Shown: positions 63,719 to 64,000 of the stretch, piece by piece | Position numbering within the stretch: the stretch's first letter is position 1 | How the letters are laid out: each line of letters begins with the position of its first letter | Source: Microbacterium sp. LWS13-1.2 | GTDB lineage: Bacteria; Actinomycetota; Actinomycetes; Actinomycetales; Microbacteriaceae | Assembly: GCF_040144835.1 (NCBI RefSeq) | Contig: NZ_CP151632.1 | Span: 1,736,001 to 1,800,000 of the forward strand | Direction: 5' to 3' | Length of the DNA stretch: 64,000 nucleotides | Program-made: the position numbers and the translations under genes | Notes under the pieces: generated by a model | Told to the model about the DNA's origin: nothing | The model's input: the letters and a program-made list of their open reading frames with translations, nothing else | Database searches by the model: none

Positions 63719-64000
63719 ATGAGTGCTTCCGGCGGCGGCAAGGCGATCCTCGCGGCGTTCCTGGCGAACATGGGCATCGCCCTGGCGAAGTTCATCGCCT
63801 GGTTCCTTTCGGGCTCCGCCTCGATGCTCGCCGAGGCGATCCACTCGGTCGCCGACTCGGGCAACCAGCTGCTGCTGATGCTCGGCGGGCGCAAGGCCAA
63901 GAAGATGGCCGACCGCGATCACCCCTTCGGCTACGGACGCGAGCGATACGTCTACGCGTTCGTCGTGTCGATCATCCTGTTCTCGGTCGGCGGTCTGTTC
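63719..64000 (+). CDS. Cation diffusion facilitator transporter, N-terminal part (cut by window edge)
   Basis: The 94 residues visible are the start of a CDF-family metal/proton antiporter. Helix 1 is KAILAAFLANMGIALAKFIAWFLSG. Helix 2 begins SASMLAEAIHSVADSGNQLLLMLGGRKA, with the metal-site His and Asp in HSVAD. The loop DRDHPFGYGRERYVYAF is the family signature after helix 2. A helix 3 starts at the edge. The ion (zinc, manganese, iron) cannot be told from this part. ATG follows TAGACT at 7 bases. Confidence 0.92.
   Translation, partial: MSASGGGKAILAAFLANMGIALAKFIAWFLSGSASMLAEAIHSVADSGNQLLLMLGGRKAKKMADRDHPFGYGRERYVYAFVVSIILFSVGGLF

Overview
The window is very GC-rich and densely coded, with strong G/C preference at third codon positions, many GTG starts and short intergenic spaces. 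A complete set of menaquinone genes, an F420-type LLM oxidoreductase, a deazaflavin-dependent nitroreductase-like protein, a 32-residue bS22-type ribosomal protein next to a small excisionase-type HTH gene, and System II cytochrome c maturation genes all point to an actinobacterium. My best guess is Microbacteriaceae (Microbacterium or a relative). The genus is inferred from gene content and style, not measured. I saw no rRNA, tRNA, CRISPR array or insertion sequence.

Layout. 0-12 kb: menaquinone block (polyprenyl diphosphate synthase, menG, menF, menD, menA, menE, menB) with DUF402, PPK2, PLDc_N, DUF4229 and VOC genes between them. 11.4-15.7 kb: a predicted lipoprotein, then one 1081-residue polypeptide that joins EcfT-like, ATPase, ATPase and S-component-like parts of an ECF vitamin importer, then a small membrane protein. 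15.8-19.6 kb: cobalamin-dependent methionine synthase (metH), a plausible consumer of that importer's substrate. 19.8-24.1 kb: LLM oxidoreductase, a PadR/HAAS pair, a 53-residue protein, menC and a TetR regulator. 24.3-29.9 kb: an MMPL pump with a degenerate ABC-like tail, a YhgE/Pip protein and a nitroreductase-like enzyme. 30-35 kb: phosphatase-tlpA-ccdA-resB-ccsB, an overlapping cytochrome c maturation operon. 35-35.7 kb: DedA. 35.9-50.6 kb: a carbohydrate island (two ThuA proteins, two LacI regulators, GH127, GH36, GH3, a Gfo/Idh/MocA dehydrogenase and an ABC sugar importer). 50.7-64 kb: archaeal-type aspS, tyrosine phosphatase, glutaredoxin, rhodanese, bS22, HTH, TetR plus an ABC exporter, ArsR, TrkH/TrkA, proC, ArsR/SRPBCC, an alpha/beta hydrolase and the start of a CDF metal transporter.

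Two features run across the whole window. First, at least six sequence families of palindromic elements sit at gene 3' ends or between convergent genes. One family (consensus half CGGTCGTTGAGCGAGCGA, then AGCGAGACGAAACGCC) also lies in frame inside metH, the MMPL pump and ccdA, with a decayed copy at the N-terminus of tlpA. The MMPL and CcdA proteins therefore share the peptide RSLSERSETKR although they are unrelated. A second, unrelated palindrome sits in frame in the ECF fusion gene. Second, about twenty genes have a TANNNT-like -10 hexamer ending 6-8 bases before the start codon, which predicts leaderless mRNAs. One divergent pair (DUF402 gene/menF) has two overlapping -10 hexamers in a 22-base gap.

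The carbohydrate island has none of the palindromic families and carries its own LacI-type operators (core GAGATCGATCTC). A beta-L-arabinofuranosidase together with an alpha-galactosidase, a GH3 enzyme and ThuA/dehydrogenase genes suggests use of plant cell-wall glycans, possibly extensin-type; the substrate is inference.
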